From the NCBI GenBank assembly GCA_965230065.1, contig OZ245942.1:5456001-5520000 (forward strand): a stretch of DNA of 64,000 bases, read 5' to 3'. Below, in pieces: positions 52,552 to 60,482 of this stretch (positions are counted from its first letter, which is position 1; each line of letters starts with the position of its first letter). The position numbers and the translations under genes were made by a program. The notes beneath the pieces were generated by a model. It did not search any database, had not been told where the DNA came from, and was given only the letters and a program-made list of their open reading frames with translations. The DNA comes from G965230065 sp965230065 (GTDB lineage: Bacteria; Bacteroidota; Bacteroidia; Cytophagales; Cyclobacteriaceae).

Positions 52552-53760
52552 ATGGGAATGGAGCAAACATGGAGATGGTACGGCCCCAAAGATCCGGTAT
52601 CATTATCCGACGTCAAACAAGCAGGAGCTACCGGCATAGTAACAGCACTACACGAAGTGCCCTGGGGGGAAGTATGGACAGAAGAAGGCATCAACCAACG
52701 AAAAAAATTAATTGAATGGGATGAGAAATCACAAAAGGCAAGCGGTTTACGATGGTCGGTTGTTGAGAGCATTCCCGTACATGAAGAAATAAAAACCCGA
52801 ACCGGCCAATACCGCCAATATATTGAGGCGTATCAGGAAAGCATAAGAAACCTGGCTAAATGCGGCATCACTACGGTTTGTTATAACTTTATGCCTGTGC
52901 TTGACTGGACCCGCACCGATCTGGCTTATGAAGTGGAAGACGGTTCAAAGGCTCTTCGTTTTGATGCCACCGCCTTTGCCGCTTTTGAGCTTTTTATATT
53001 AAAGCGCCCGGGTGCTGAAAAAGACTATTCAGCTGACATGATGAAAAAGGCAAAAGATTTTGCAGAAAAGCTGGATGATGCCTCAGCACTTAAGTTGCAA
53101 AGAAATATTGTTGCCGGCTTGCCCGGGTCAGACAAAAATTACTCACTGGAAGAGTTTCAGGCAGCTTTGGATACCTATGCCAATATTGATGAAAATAAAT
53201 TACGGGAAAATTTACAGCATTTTCTTCAACAAATAATTCCCGTTGCCAGTGAAGCTAGGGTAAATATGGCCATTCACCCTGACGACCCCCCACGCCCTAT
53301 CCTGGGATTGCCTCGTGTTGTGAGTACGGAAAATGATTTATCAGCCTTACTCGGTATTGTGGATAATCCTTCCAATGGATTTACCATGTGTACCGGCTCG
53401 TACGGCGCACGGCATGATAACGACCTGGCAGGTATGATTAACAGACATGGGTCGAGAATGCATTTCATTCATCTGCGCAGCACACAGCTTGAGCCGGACA
53501 ATCTAAGTTTTTATGAGGCTAATCATCTGGAAGGTAACGTTGACATGTTTGGTGTTGTAAAAGCTATTATCGAGGAACAACGAAGAAGAAAACAAAAAAA
53601 CAGACCGGACTTTCAAATTCCTATGCGGCCGGATCATGGTCATCAAATGCTGGATGATTTACGTAAAAATACCAATCCCGGCTATTCAGGCATAGGTCGG
53701 CTGCGGGGTTTAGCAGAATTGAGAGGCCTTGAAATGGGAATAGAAAAATCATTGACATAA
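52552..53760 (+). CDS. uxuA: Mannonate dehydratase
   Basis: 402 residues, normal for UxuA. It dehydrates D-mannonate to 2-keto-3-deoxy-gluconate in hexuronate (glucuronate) breakdown in the cytosol. Family marks: WRWYGPKDPVSLSDVKQAGA, VTALHEVPWGEVW, YNFMPVLDWTRTDLAYE, MAIHPDDPPRPILGLPRVVS, FCTGSYG-like GFTMCTGSYGARHDNDLAGM, MHFIHLRSTQ and MRPDHGHQMLDDLRK, which hold the metal-binding His, Asp and Cys. The usual partners uxaC, uxuB and kdgK are not in the window. Start could be Met3 (52558). Confidence 0.97.
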   Translation: MGMEQTWRWYGPKDPVSLSDVKQAGATGIVTALHEVPWGEVWTEEGINQRKKLIEWDEKSQKASGLRWSVVESIPVHEEIKTRTGQYRQYIEAYQESIRNLAKCGITTVCYNFMPVLDWTRTDLAYEVEDGSKALRFDATAFAAFELFILKRPGAEKDYSADMMKKAKDFAEKLDDASALKLQRNIVAGLPGSDKNYSLEEFQAALDTYANIDENKLRENLQHFLQQIIPVASEARVNMAIHPDDPPRPILGLPRVVSTENDLSALLGIVDNPSNGFTMCTGSYGARHDNDLAGMINRHGSRMHFIHLRSTQLEPDNLSFYEANHLEGNVDMFGVVKAIIEEQRRRKQKNRPDFQIPMRPDHGHQMLDDLRKNTNPGYSGIGRLRGLAELRGLEMGIEKSLT

Positions 53761-53929
53761 TCGTATTCTGCTCTTTCGCTACCTTTCTTTCACCCTTGGC
53801 TATGCTTTCATTTCAATTCATAAATACAAAAAAATAGATTAAATGCATTTTCCCTTGTCTGATCACCCAAAAACCTTGCTTATGGATTAAATCGTATAGT
53901 AAATGGTTTTTTAATATGGGGGCTTGTCA

Positions 53930-53937
53930 TATATTTG
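53930..53937 (+). promoter_or_regulatory. Possible hppA promoter, -7 element
   Basis: TATATTTG (TAnnTTTG) lies 98 bases ahead of the hppA ATG, in a 275-base gap with no gene. This would give a leader of about 90 bases; nothing like a known riboswitch was recognised in it. Confidence 0.42.
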
Positions 53938-54035
53938 CACGTCTGTTGCCTAAATAGCGGTTTTACTGCATTTTAGGCATTTATTTTAGCTTAATAACAT
54001 CAAACTAATCACTAAGTTATTTTAACTCTCCTTAC

Positions 54036-56252
54036 ATGCACTACATAGTTTTTGTCATTCCGGCACTTGGAATTCTAGGATTAATATTTACTGCAATTCG
54101 TTCAGCTTGGGTATCTAAACAAGATGCAGGGGATCAAAATATGCAGGAATTGGCTAAATACATTGCCGATGGCGCCATGGCATTTCTCAAGGCAGAATGG
54201 CGCGTATTAGGATATTTTGCAGTTATTACCTCAATTCTTCTTGCCTGGTCGGGTACCACCGTTGAAACTTCCAGCCCTATCATTGCTGTTTCATTTATTA
54301 TTGGCGCAGTCTTTTCTGCATTTGCCGGGTATATTGGCATGAACATCGCAACCAAAGCAAATGTAAGGACTACCCAGGCAGCCCGTTCCAGTCTTGCAAA
54401 AGCACTTAAAGTCTCTTTTGCAGGAGGGTCTGTGATGGGCCTGGGAGTGGCCGGATTGGCTGTATTAGGATTAGGAGGGCTATTCATCATTTTTTACTAT
54501 ATGTATGTAGTCAGTGCAGGTGAGAGTGTCAATGGCCTGGCAATGGAAAAAGCGTTAGAGGTATTGGCAGGTTTTTCATTGGGTGCTGAAAGTATTGCAC
54601 TTTTTGCCCGCGTAGGTGGCGGTATATACACCAAAGCTGCTGATGTGGGTGCCGACCTCGTTGGAAAAGTAGAAGCAAATATTCCTGAAGATGACGTGCG
54701 CAATCCTGCTACTATTGCCGACAATGTAGGAGATAATGTAGGAGATGTAGCAGGAATGGGTGCCGATTTATTCGGTTCTTATGTGGCTACCATTCTAGCA
54801 ACCATGGTATTGGGAAGGGAAATCGTATCAGATGATGCATTTGGTGGCATTGCCCCTATTCTGCTTCCGATGATTATTGCCGGAATCGGTTTGGTATTTT
54901 CCATTGTAGGTACATTTTTCGTGCGGATAAAAAGTGAAACGGATAGCGTACAAAACGCACTTAATATCGGTAACTGGTCGTCTATCATTTTAACTGTTAT
55001 CGCTTCCTATTTTTTGGTAAACTGGATATTGCCCGATACGCTCAATATCAGGGGAGTCGCATTTACTTCGATGGATGTTTTTTGGGCCATCTTCGTAGGG
55101 CTTATTGTAGGAGCGTTGATGAGCATCATTACTGAATATTACACAGCGATGGGCAGAAGGCCAGTTAACTCCATCGTACATAAATCCTCTACAGGACATG
55201 CTACCAATATTATTGGTGGCCTTTCAGTGGGTATGGAGTCAACGGCAATACCAACTTTTGTATTGGCAGCAGGAATTATTGCCTCCTATTCATTTGCCGG
55301 ACTATATGGTGTGGCTATTGCTGCGGCCGGTATGATGGCCACCACTGCCATGCAATTAGCCATTGATGCCTTTGGCCCGATTGCTGATAACGCCGGGGGT
55401 ATTGCTGAAATGAGTGGCCTGCCCGAAGAAGTAAGACAGAGAACGGATACCCTGGATGCCGTAGGTAACACAACTGCCGCAACTGGTAAAGGATTTGCCA
55501 TCGCTTCTGCTGCCCTCACAGCACTTGCTCTGTTTGCAGCTTTTGTGGGCGTAGCGGGTATTGATAGCATTGATATATACAAAGCCCCGGTATTAGGTGC
55601 CCTTTTTGTAGGAGCCATGATTCCTTTTATCTTTTCTTCCTTTGCCATTGCAGCCGTGGGAAAAGCAGCCATGGAAATGGTAAATGAAGTGCGCCGTCAG
55701 TTTAAAGAAATACCCGGCATCATGGAACACAAAGCCAAACCTGAATATGGAAAATGTATTGAAATATCTACAGCCGCCTCTATCAGGGAAATGATAAAAC
55801 CGGGTGCCATTGCGCTCATTGCACCTGTATTGGTAGGGTTTGGACTGAAAGGTGTTTTCCCGGATACTTCTTCTGCCGAAATTCTGGGTGGCCTGCTGGC
55901 TGGCATCACCGTTTCAGGTGTACTTATGGGCATGTTTCAAAACAACGCCGGGGGTGCCTGGGACAATGCAAAGAAGTCTTTTGAAAAAGGCGTAATGATC
56001 AACGGACAAATGGAATATAAGGGTTCAAAGTCGCACAAAGCATCTGTTACCGGAGACACAGTGGGCGATCCTTTTAAGGATACTTCAGGACCATCTATGA
56101 ATATTTTGATTAAGCTTACTTCCATTGTGGCTTTAATTATTGCTCCCCATATTGCAGTAGATAAGCCACATCATTCTGAATTGATGAAGGAAGGGCCTGC
56201 AAATGAGATCAAAGCTGAAATTCAAGCTGAGCAACTACAAGATGTTAAGTAA
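54036..56252 (+). CDS. hppA: Membrane-bound ion-pumping pyrophosphatase
   Basis: 738 residues, about 16 membrane helices. It hydrolyses pyrophosphate from biosynthesis and pumps H+ or Na+ outward. Catalytic loops are intact: ADVGADLVGKVEANIPEDD, NPATIADNVGDNVGDVAGMG, and late DTVGDPFKDTSGPSMNILIK. The helix-12 signature reads GNTTAATGKG with Ala481 and Gly484, the pair found in K+-dependent pumps (K+-independent H+ pumps have Lys there). Whether it moves Na+ or H+ depends on residues in helices 5 and 6 that I cannot place without alignment. The C-terminal tail is charged. It is followed by a strong terminator and an Na+/H+ antiporter gene. Confidence 0.97.
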   Translation: MHYIVFVIPALGILGLIFTAIRSAWVSKQDAGDQNMQELAKYIADGAMAFLKAEWRVLGYFAVITSILLAWSGTTVETSSPIIAVSFIIGAVFSAFAGYIGMNIATKANVRTTQAARSSLAKALKVSFAGGSVMGLGVAGLAVLGLGGLFIIFYYMYVVSAGESVNGLAMEKALEVLAGFSLGAESIALFARVGGGIYTKAADVGADLVGKVEANIPEDDVRNPATIADNVGDNVGDVAGMGADLFGSYVATILATMVLGREIVSDDAFGGIAPILLPMIIAGIGLVFSIVGTFFVRIKSETDSVQNALNIGNWSSIILTVIASYFLVNWILPDTLNIRGVAFTSMDVFWAIFVGLIVGALMSIITEYYTAMGRRPVNSIVHKSSTGHATNIIGGLSVGMESTAIPTFVLAAGIIASYSFAGLYGVAIAAAGMMATTAMQLAIDAFGPIADNAGGIAEMSGLPEEVRQRTDTLDAVGNTTAATGKGFAIASAALTALALFAAFVGVAGIDSIDIYKAPVLGALFVGAMIPFIFSSFAIAAVGKAAMEMVNEVRRQFKEIPGIMEHKAKPEYGKCIEISTAASIREMIKPGAIALIAPVLVGFGLKGVFPDTSSAEILGGLLAGITVSGVLMGMFQNNAGGAWDNAKKSFEKGVMINGQMEYKGSKSHKASVTGDTVGDPFKDTSGPSMNILIKLTSIVALIIAPHIAVDKPHHSELMKEGPANEIKAEIQAEQLQDVK

Positions 56253-56280
56253 TGAATTTATTTCCTAACACAACAACCCC

Positions 56281-56307
56281 AAGCCTTCTTCAAAGAAGGC
56301 TTTTTTT
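56281..56307 (+). terminator. Rho-independent terminator after hppA
   Basis: AAGCCTTCT (56281-56289) pairs with AGAAGGCTT (56294-56302) across a 4-base loop, followed by a T run to 56307. A strong intrinsic terminator that separates hppA from the antiporter gene. Confidence 0.9.
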
Positions 56308-56368
56308 ATTTATTCGCCAAACATTCATAATATTGTCATATACCAAAACTCACAACGCCTAATCACTC

Positions 56369-57601
56369 ATGGAACTCTTTGATGTAATAACAATCCTTAT
56401 CGTACTTTCGGCAACTTTTGGTTACATCAATGTGAAGTACCTGAAACTTCCCTCAACCATTGGACTGATGGTCATCTCACTGGTGGTTACACTCTTCATT
56501 GTTTTTATTGGCAGTATTTTTCCCGATGTTTTAACCACAGCAAAAAGTTTTATTCAGGAAATTGATTTTCAGGAGGTTATCCTGGAAATACTACTCAGTT
56601 TTTTGTTGTTTGCAGGAGCATTACATACCGATTTGGGAGCACTCAGGAAAGAACGGTTTCCCATTCTTATTTTTGCCACCCTGGGCGTAGTAACCTCAAC
56701 TTTCATCATTGGAACTATATTTTACTACTTTCTGCCTTTCATTGGATTTGAAGTGCAATTCATCCACTGTTTGCTTTTTGGCGCCCTTATTTCACCTACC
56801 GACCCCATTGCCGTACTGGGGATTTTAAAAGCTGCCAAAGTACCTGAAAAATTAGAAATCAAAATTACCGGTGAGTCATTGTTCAATGACGGTATTGGCG
56901 TAGTTATTTTCCTTACTTTGTTCAGTATGGCCCAAAAAGGATTTGAAAACGTTACCCTGAGTGATACGCTGTTGTTGTTCGGAGAAGAAGTAATGGGGGG
57001 TATCGGACTCGGCTTATTATTAGGCTATTTGGCTTTTCGGCTCACTAAATCAATAGACCACTACGAAACGGAAGTGATGCTAACCCTGGCTATTGTGATG
57101 GGAGGATATTTGTTGGCATCAAAGATTCACTTTTCCGGGCCTCTGGCTGTAGTAGTTGCCGGATTGTTTGTCGGCAATACCGTTTCGGCCAGTATGTCAG
57201 AAACTTCGCAGCTATATCTGGAGAAGTTTTGGGAAATGCTTGATTTGTTTCTGAATGCCATTCTGTTTGTATTGATTGGATTAGAATTGCTGCTCATTAC
57301 CTTCGAGGAGAAGTACTTTATAGCCGGATTTGTCGCCATCGCTGTTGTACTATTGGCCCGGTTCGTTGCTCTTTCATTACCCATACAGTTCATGAAACGC
57401 AAACTTGAGTTTATTAAAGGCACTGGTCTCATCATGACATGGGGAGGATTAAGGGGAGGTATTTCTATTGCACTTGCGTTATCATTGACCGCAACCATGG
57501 AAAGGGAACTATTTTTATCCGTTACCTATATCGTGGTTATTTTCTCTATTTTGGTGCAAGGGCTTACGTTACGCCCATTTGTAAAAAGAATTCTCGGTTG
57601 A
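56369..57601 (+). CDS. CPA1-family Na+/H+ antiporter (NhaP type)
   Basis: 410 residues, about 12 membrane helices. The core carries FGALISPTDPIAVLGILKAA (CPA1 'TDP' region), GESLFNDGIGVVIFLTLFSM with the conserved Asn-Asp ion-binding pair, and late GLIMTWGGLRGGISIALALS. It exchanges Na+ (or K+) for H+ across the inner membrane for pH and salt balance. It is 117 bases downstream of hppA behind a terminator, so separately transcribed but functionally related. No regulatory TrkA-C domain at the C-terminus. Confidence 0.93.
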   Translation: MELFDVITILIVLSATFGYINVKYLKLPSTIGLMVISLVVTLFIVFIGSIFPDVLTTAKSFIQEIDFQEVILEILLSFLLFAGALHTDLGALRKERFPILIFATLGVVTSTFIIGTIFYYFLPFIGFEVQFIHCLLFGALISPTDPIAVLGILKAAKVPEKLEIKITGESLFNDGIGVVIFLTLFSMAQKGFENVTLSDTLLLFGEEVMGGIGLGLLLGYLAFRLTKSIDHYETEVMLTLAIVMGGYLLASKIHFSGPLAVVVAGLFVGNTVSASMSETSQLYLEKFWEMLDLFLNAILFVLIGLELLLITFEEKYFIAGFVAIAVVLLARFVALSLPIQFMKRKLEFIKGTGLIMTWGGLRGGISIALALSLTATMERELFLSVTYIVVIFSILVQGLTLRPFVKRILG

Positions 57602-57624
57602 AATCTACACTATATAAAAAGTGT

Positions 57625-57652
57625 AAGGTGCAGGCAATAAAACCTACACCTT
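57625..57652. terminator. Hairpin between convergent antiporter and STAS-like genes
   Basis: AAGGTG (57625-57630) pairs with CACCTT (57647-57652), then after a C/A mismatch AGG pairs with CCT around an 8-base loop. A/T runs flank both ends. Likely bidirectional terminator. Confidence 0.5.
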
Positions 57653-57659
57653 TAATAAA

Positions 57660-58055
57660 TTATTTTGATTTAAACCAAGCTTTGGCATCTTCTACACTTG
57701 AGAAAAACCTTGACTCGAAACCTTCACTGCCTCCTACATTTCCCATGATCTCTTCGACACTCATTTTGCTGAAAATGTCGTTGGAAACAATCACACCCAT
57801 ATCTACAATACCAGCTCCTAATGCCCTGGGGAACCAGTCTTCGTTGGACCACTGCTGATCTTCCGGGTCAATGGCCCCAATGTTGCGGGTATCCCCAATC
57901 CAGCGTTTAGCTTGTTTCTCACTCACTAATGATAACCCGTAGTTTAACGCCTCTCTGAATTCCTGGGAGGTTGGCGTGGTTGCCCATACAAAAACTACCG
58001 CATTCACTTCGGCATCATACGTAACATTTACTACATCTGCACTAATTACACTCAT
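57660..58055 (-). CDS. Small SpoIIAA/STAS-like domain protein
   Basis: 131 residues from the ATG at 58055 (an 8-codon extension is possible). The pattern YDAEVNAVVFVWATTPTSQE, KQAKRWIGDTRNIGAIDPED, QQWSNEDWFPRALGAGIVDM and VSNDIFSKMSVEEIM, ending with FSSVEDAKAWFKSK, recalls the SpoIIAA-like/STAS fold of Bacteroidota stand-alone proteins. No catalytic motif. Such proteins may bind lipids or act as partner modules in signalling; none is shown here. Convergent with the antiporter gene; confidence in the family is moderate. Confidence 0.65.
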   Translation of the reverse strand: MSVISADVVNVTYDAEVNAVVFVWATTPTSQEFREALNYGLSLVSEKQAKRWIGDTRNIGAIDPEDQQWSNEDWFPRALGAGIVDMGVIVSNDIFSKMSVEEIMGNVGGSEGFESRFFSSVEDAKAWFKSK

Positions 58056-58278
58056 CAATATATATTTTAAGTTTAACATAGATGAAGTGCCAAAAATATC
58101 AGGAAGGCCTTTATAGTGCAGGGCGTATTTTACAGATTCTATGGGATGTAATTTTTACATGATTTTTATATATACACTCAATTCAAATTTTCGCCCTAAG
58201 CATTTGGATACAATCATAGCGTATATCAAAGAGGCTAAACGGGATAATTTGAGAAGTTAACGAAGAGTGGCTTAATAC

Positions 58279-58815
58279 TTAAACCTCAACATGGCCCCAG
58301 TTCTCACCAGATCGTATTCTGTTAAGCTGGGTATGCGTAATGCCAAACCGTTTGGCAATCATGCTTAAGCGGGTTTTGTCACTCTTTAGCAAACGTTTTA
58401 TAATACGCACTTTTGACTCAGTCAATTTATAACCTGTAGTTTTTCGTTTAATTACAGCTGGGTTGCCACTGCTATGTTTATACATTGCTTCACGGCTTAC
58501 CCACTTCAGGTTACTCACATGATTATTTGATTTGTCATAGTCTAAGTGAATCACATATTTATGATTTTCACTTTCATTATTTAAGAATGCATGTGCCACA
58601 AGCTTATGCACATATTTATTAACACGACGGTTATCACCCATCCTTAAATTCACTGCTTTGTATCCCTTCAAGGTAGAACCTTCAATGATTTCTCCGTTTT
58701 CCTTATCTATCGCAAAGCTTTTTATTCTACCTCTGTCTGATACCTGATACCTATAGGCTGTATCAAATTCCTCTGAAGCAATATCCTTCCAGCGTTCGTT
58801 TTTATAAATATCCAA
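58279..58815 (-). CDS. NUMOD4/HNH homing-endonuclease-like protein
   Basis: 178 residues. The N-terminal NUMOD4 motif (W9 to about 34: YQVSDRGRIKSF) is followed by an HNH_3-type region with His70 (VHKLVAHAF), His90 (VIHLDYDKSNN) and Asn98/102 (NNHVSNLKWVS), and a C-terminal helix-turn-helix (about 131-168: LTESKVRIIKRLLKSDKTRL, IAKRFGITHTQLNRIRSGEN). This is the build of free-standing homing endonucleases that nick or cut DNA at long sites. It stands alone in AT-rich sequence with no intron, intein or phage gene near. The HNH core is close to consensus but not perfect, so activity is uncertain. Confidence 0.85.
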   Translation of the reverse strand: MDIYKNERWKDIASEEFDTAYRYQVSDRGRIKSFAIDKENGEIIEGSTLKGYKAVNLRMGDNRRVNKYVHKLVAHAFLNNESENHKYVIHLDYDKSNNHVSNLKWVSREAMYKHSSGNPAVIKRKTTGYKLTESKVRIIKRLLKSDKTRLSMIAKRFGITHTQLNRIRSGENWGHVEV

Positions 58816-58979
58816 TGTTTAAGTATTTAAATGTAATAAGCTTAAGGTTTAATATGATATGGGTAAAAAGGGAAGATTGGATTAGTGTATAATAAAATAT
58901 TGGGCTGTTTGCAATAATGATTTCAAATATATCACATATATTTTGAAAGAATATCAAAAATAAACAAAAAATATAAAAA

Positions 58980-59387
58980 TTATACGTTTTCTACCTTTGC
59001 CTTTTCTGCATATTGCTTATCAAAGCTAATATCACCAACTCCATACAAATAAATAGCACGTGAAAAGCGGTAGATCAAAGGCAATAATAATATTACCAAT
59101 GAAGGAACTGTAACAATATAAACCCAAAGCGGGGGATCGTTAAAAAGAAAAAATAAAATACTACCGGTTATCAAAAGTAAAGCAACGTTGAGAACATAAC
59201 TAACAAACATTGCACCAAAAAAAAATCCCGGCTCTTTCTCGAACCTAACGCCACAAGAAGGACAGTGTTGGTTCATTTTATCAAACTGAAGTGGGGCTTC
59301 AAAAAATTTACGTGCAAACAAATTGCCATGCCTGCACCTGGGACATTTAAGGGTTATAAGGGCGAGAAACCCTGATTTTTGCTGCAT
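58980..59387 (-). CDS. DUF983 membrane protein
   Basis: 135 residues from the ATG at 59387 (an alternative start lies 33 bases up). Two CxxC pairs (KCPRC and CPSC, separated by a basic loop) form a likely zinc ribbon ahead of GFFFGAMFVSYVLNVALLLI and a second helix pair. DUF983 proteins occur in Bacteroidota near cytochrome c oxidase or copper genes; the function is not settled. Its start lies 41 bases inside the small CxxC membrane protein gene upstream, so they are translationally coupled. Confidence 0.85.
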   Translation of the reverse strand: MQQKSGFLALITLKCPRCRHGNLFARKFFEAPLQFDKMNQHCPSCGVRFEKEPGFFFGAMFVSYVLNVALLLITGSILFFLFNDPPLWVYIVTVPSLVILLLPLIYRFSRAIYLYGVGDISFDKQYAEKAKVENV

Positions 59388-59622
59388 TTTCCTTACTTTT
59401 TTTGTACCACAAATAACCAATTACCGATATCACTACGTAAGGTGCAAAAAATAACAACAGAATACCTGTATTCAACCCAGCCCCCAAAGACATACCTTCA
59501 CCCTGGCTCACATTATTCTCCATGGTTGTACGGCACATAGCGCATTGTGCCAATATTTCTTGTACGTTTATCAACAAAAATAAACAAACAAATATGAGGG
59601 ACTTGGTTAATTTAGGAATCAT
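59347..59622 (-). CDS. Small exported CxxC membrane protein
   Basis: 91 residues. A signal peptide (SLIFVCLFLLINVQEILAQ) is followed by CAMCRTTMENN, a CxxC pair exposed outside the membrane, and one membrane helix at about 52-72 (GILLLFFAPYVVISVIGYLW) with a basic tail. Small proteins of this build accompany DUF983 genes and terminal oxidase genes in Bacteroidota and may handle copper or redox chemistry; that is inference. Its 3' end overlaps the start of the DUF983 gene. Confidence 0.78.
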   Translation of the reverse strand: MIPKLTKSLIFVCLFLLINVQEILAQCAMCRTTMENNVSQGEGMSLGAGLNTGILLLFFAPYVVISVIGYLWYKKSKENAAKIRVSRPYNP

Positions 59623-59777
59623 AATTATTATTAAGCTATCTCACTAAAGAACTTTGATATCATTTAATTTGTTCAATAATTCGCTCTTATTTTTCCTGAA
59701 CAAAGTTAAGCCAACAGGATATCAAATACCATATTTTCGCTGTTTTACTTACTTTATATCTTTAATTGGTCATGTTA

Positions 59778-60284
59778 CTATTGTTCACTCAACTTTTCAG
59801 GATACATATAATCATATAATTGTGCATTACCCTCAGATAACTCCATCCAACTGTCTGCCTCGAAAGTGAGATGTGCTACCCCACAGGGTACTATCGAACC
59901 TATTTCATGCTTGGTTAAATACTCGGTAAGGTACGTCAATACCGGGTTGTGCCCTACAACCATCACCTGGTGATGGGCATCTTTCTGGTTGTTTATCAAC
60001 GAAAGTAAACTGCGTACCGAAGCATGGTAAATCTCTTCGGAATAATGTATTTTGTGCCTTTCATATTTAAGTTGTTCGGCCAAAAGTATGGCGGTTGTTT
60101 GTGCCCGCACTGCGTTACTTGATATCAATACATCTGGCTGACATGATTGTAAAAACAGATAACGCCCAATCCGGGGCACATCCTGATAGCCCGTGGGCGT
60201 AAGGGCCCGGTCAATATCTTTTTGTCCGGCCCCAGACTCTGTAGCTTCCCCATGCCTTACTAAATACAAGTTCTTCTTTGCCAT
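59778..60284 (-). CDS. SixA-like histidine phosphatase
   Basis: 168 residues. Phosphoglycerate-mutase-like histidine phosphatase with the RHGE motif LYLVRHGEATESG (catalytic His11) and the second His in VMVVGHNPVLTYLTE. TPTGYQDVPRIGRYL and SNAVRAQTTAILLA complete the active site. SixA removes phosphate from HPt domains (for example of ArcB or NPr) in Proteobacteria; the hybrid kinase with an HPt domain in this window is an unlinked possible target, not more. Single gene, opposite to topA. Confidence 0.9.
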   Translation of the reverse strand: MAKKNLYLVRHGEATESGAGQKDIDRALTPTGYQDVPRIGRYLFLQSCQPDVLISSNAVRAQTTAILLAEQLKYERHKIHYSEEIYHASVRSLLSLINNQKDAHHQVMVVGHNPVLTYLTEYLTKHEIGSIVPCGVAHLTFEADSWMELSEGNAQLYDYMYPEKLSEQ

Positions 60285-60482
60285 TTTTTACCCTCGTTAA
60301 AATAAGAAATCAATATTATTTTTATTAGCATTGTAAAATTACGAATTTGATATTCGCAACTTCATGTAAAGAATCAAATTTTTTGCATTCATTCAAATGC
60401 CTGCCTGAAAATCTTTCTACTTACGAACAAACGGGCATTTTTATTGATTGTATAAAAAGAATTTTAACTACGCCGATTTGTT

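Noticed and set aside
48113..53760. Polysaccharide utilisation locus
   Set aside because: No SusC/SusD pair or glycoside hydrolase is present; the sugar-related genes are scattered on both strands.
55286..55672. 128-codon open frame antisense to hppA
   Set aside because: Ala-rich mirror of membrane helices in hppA; no independent support.
58080..58979. Group I intron or intein at the NUMOD4/HNH gene
   Set aside because: Neighbouring genes are uninterrupted and no intron core or splice-motif cysteine pattern is seen.
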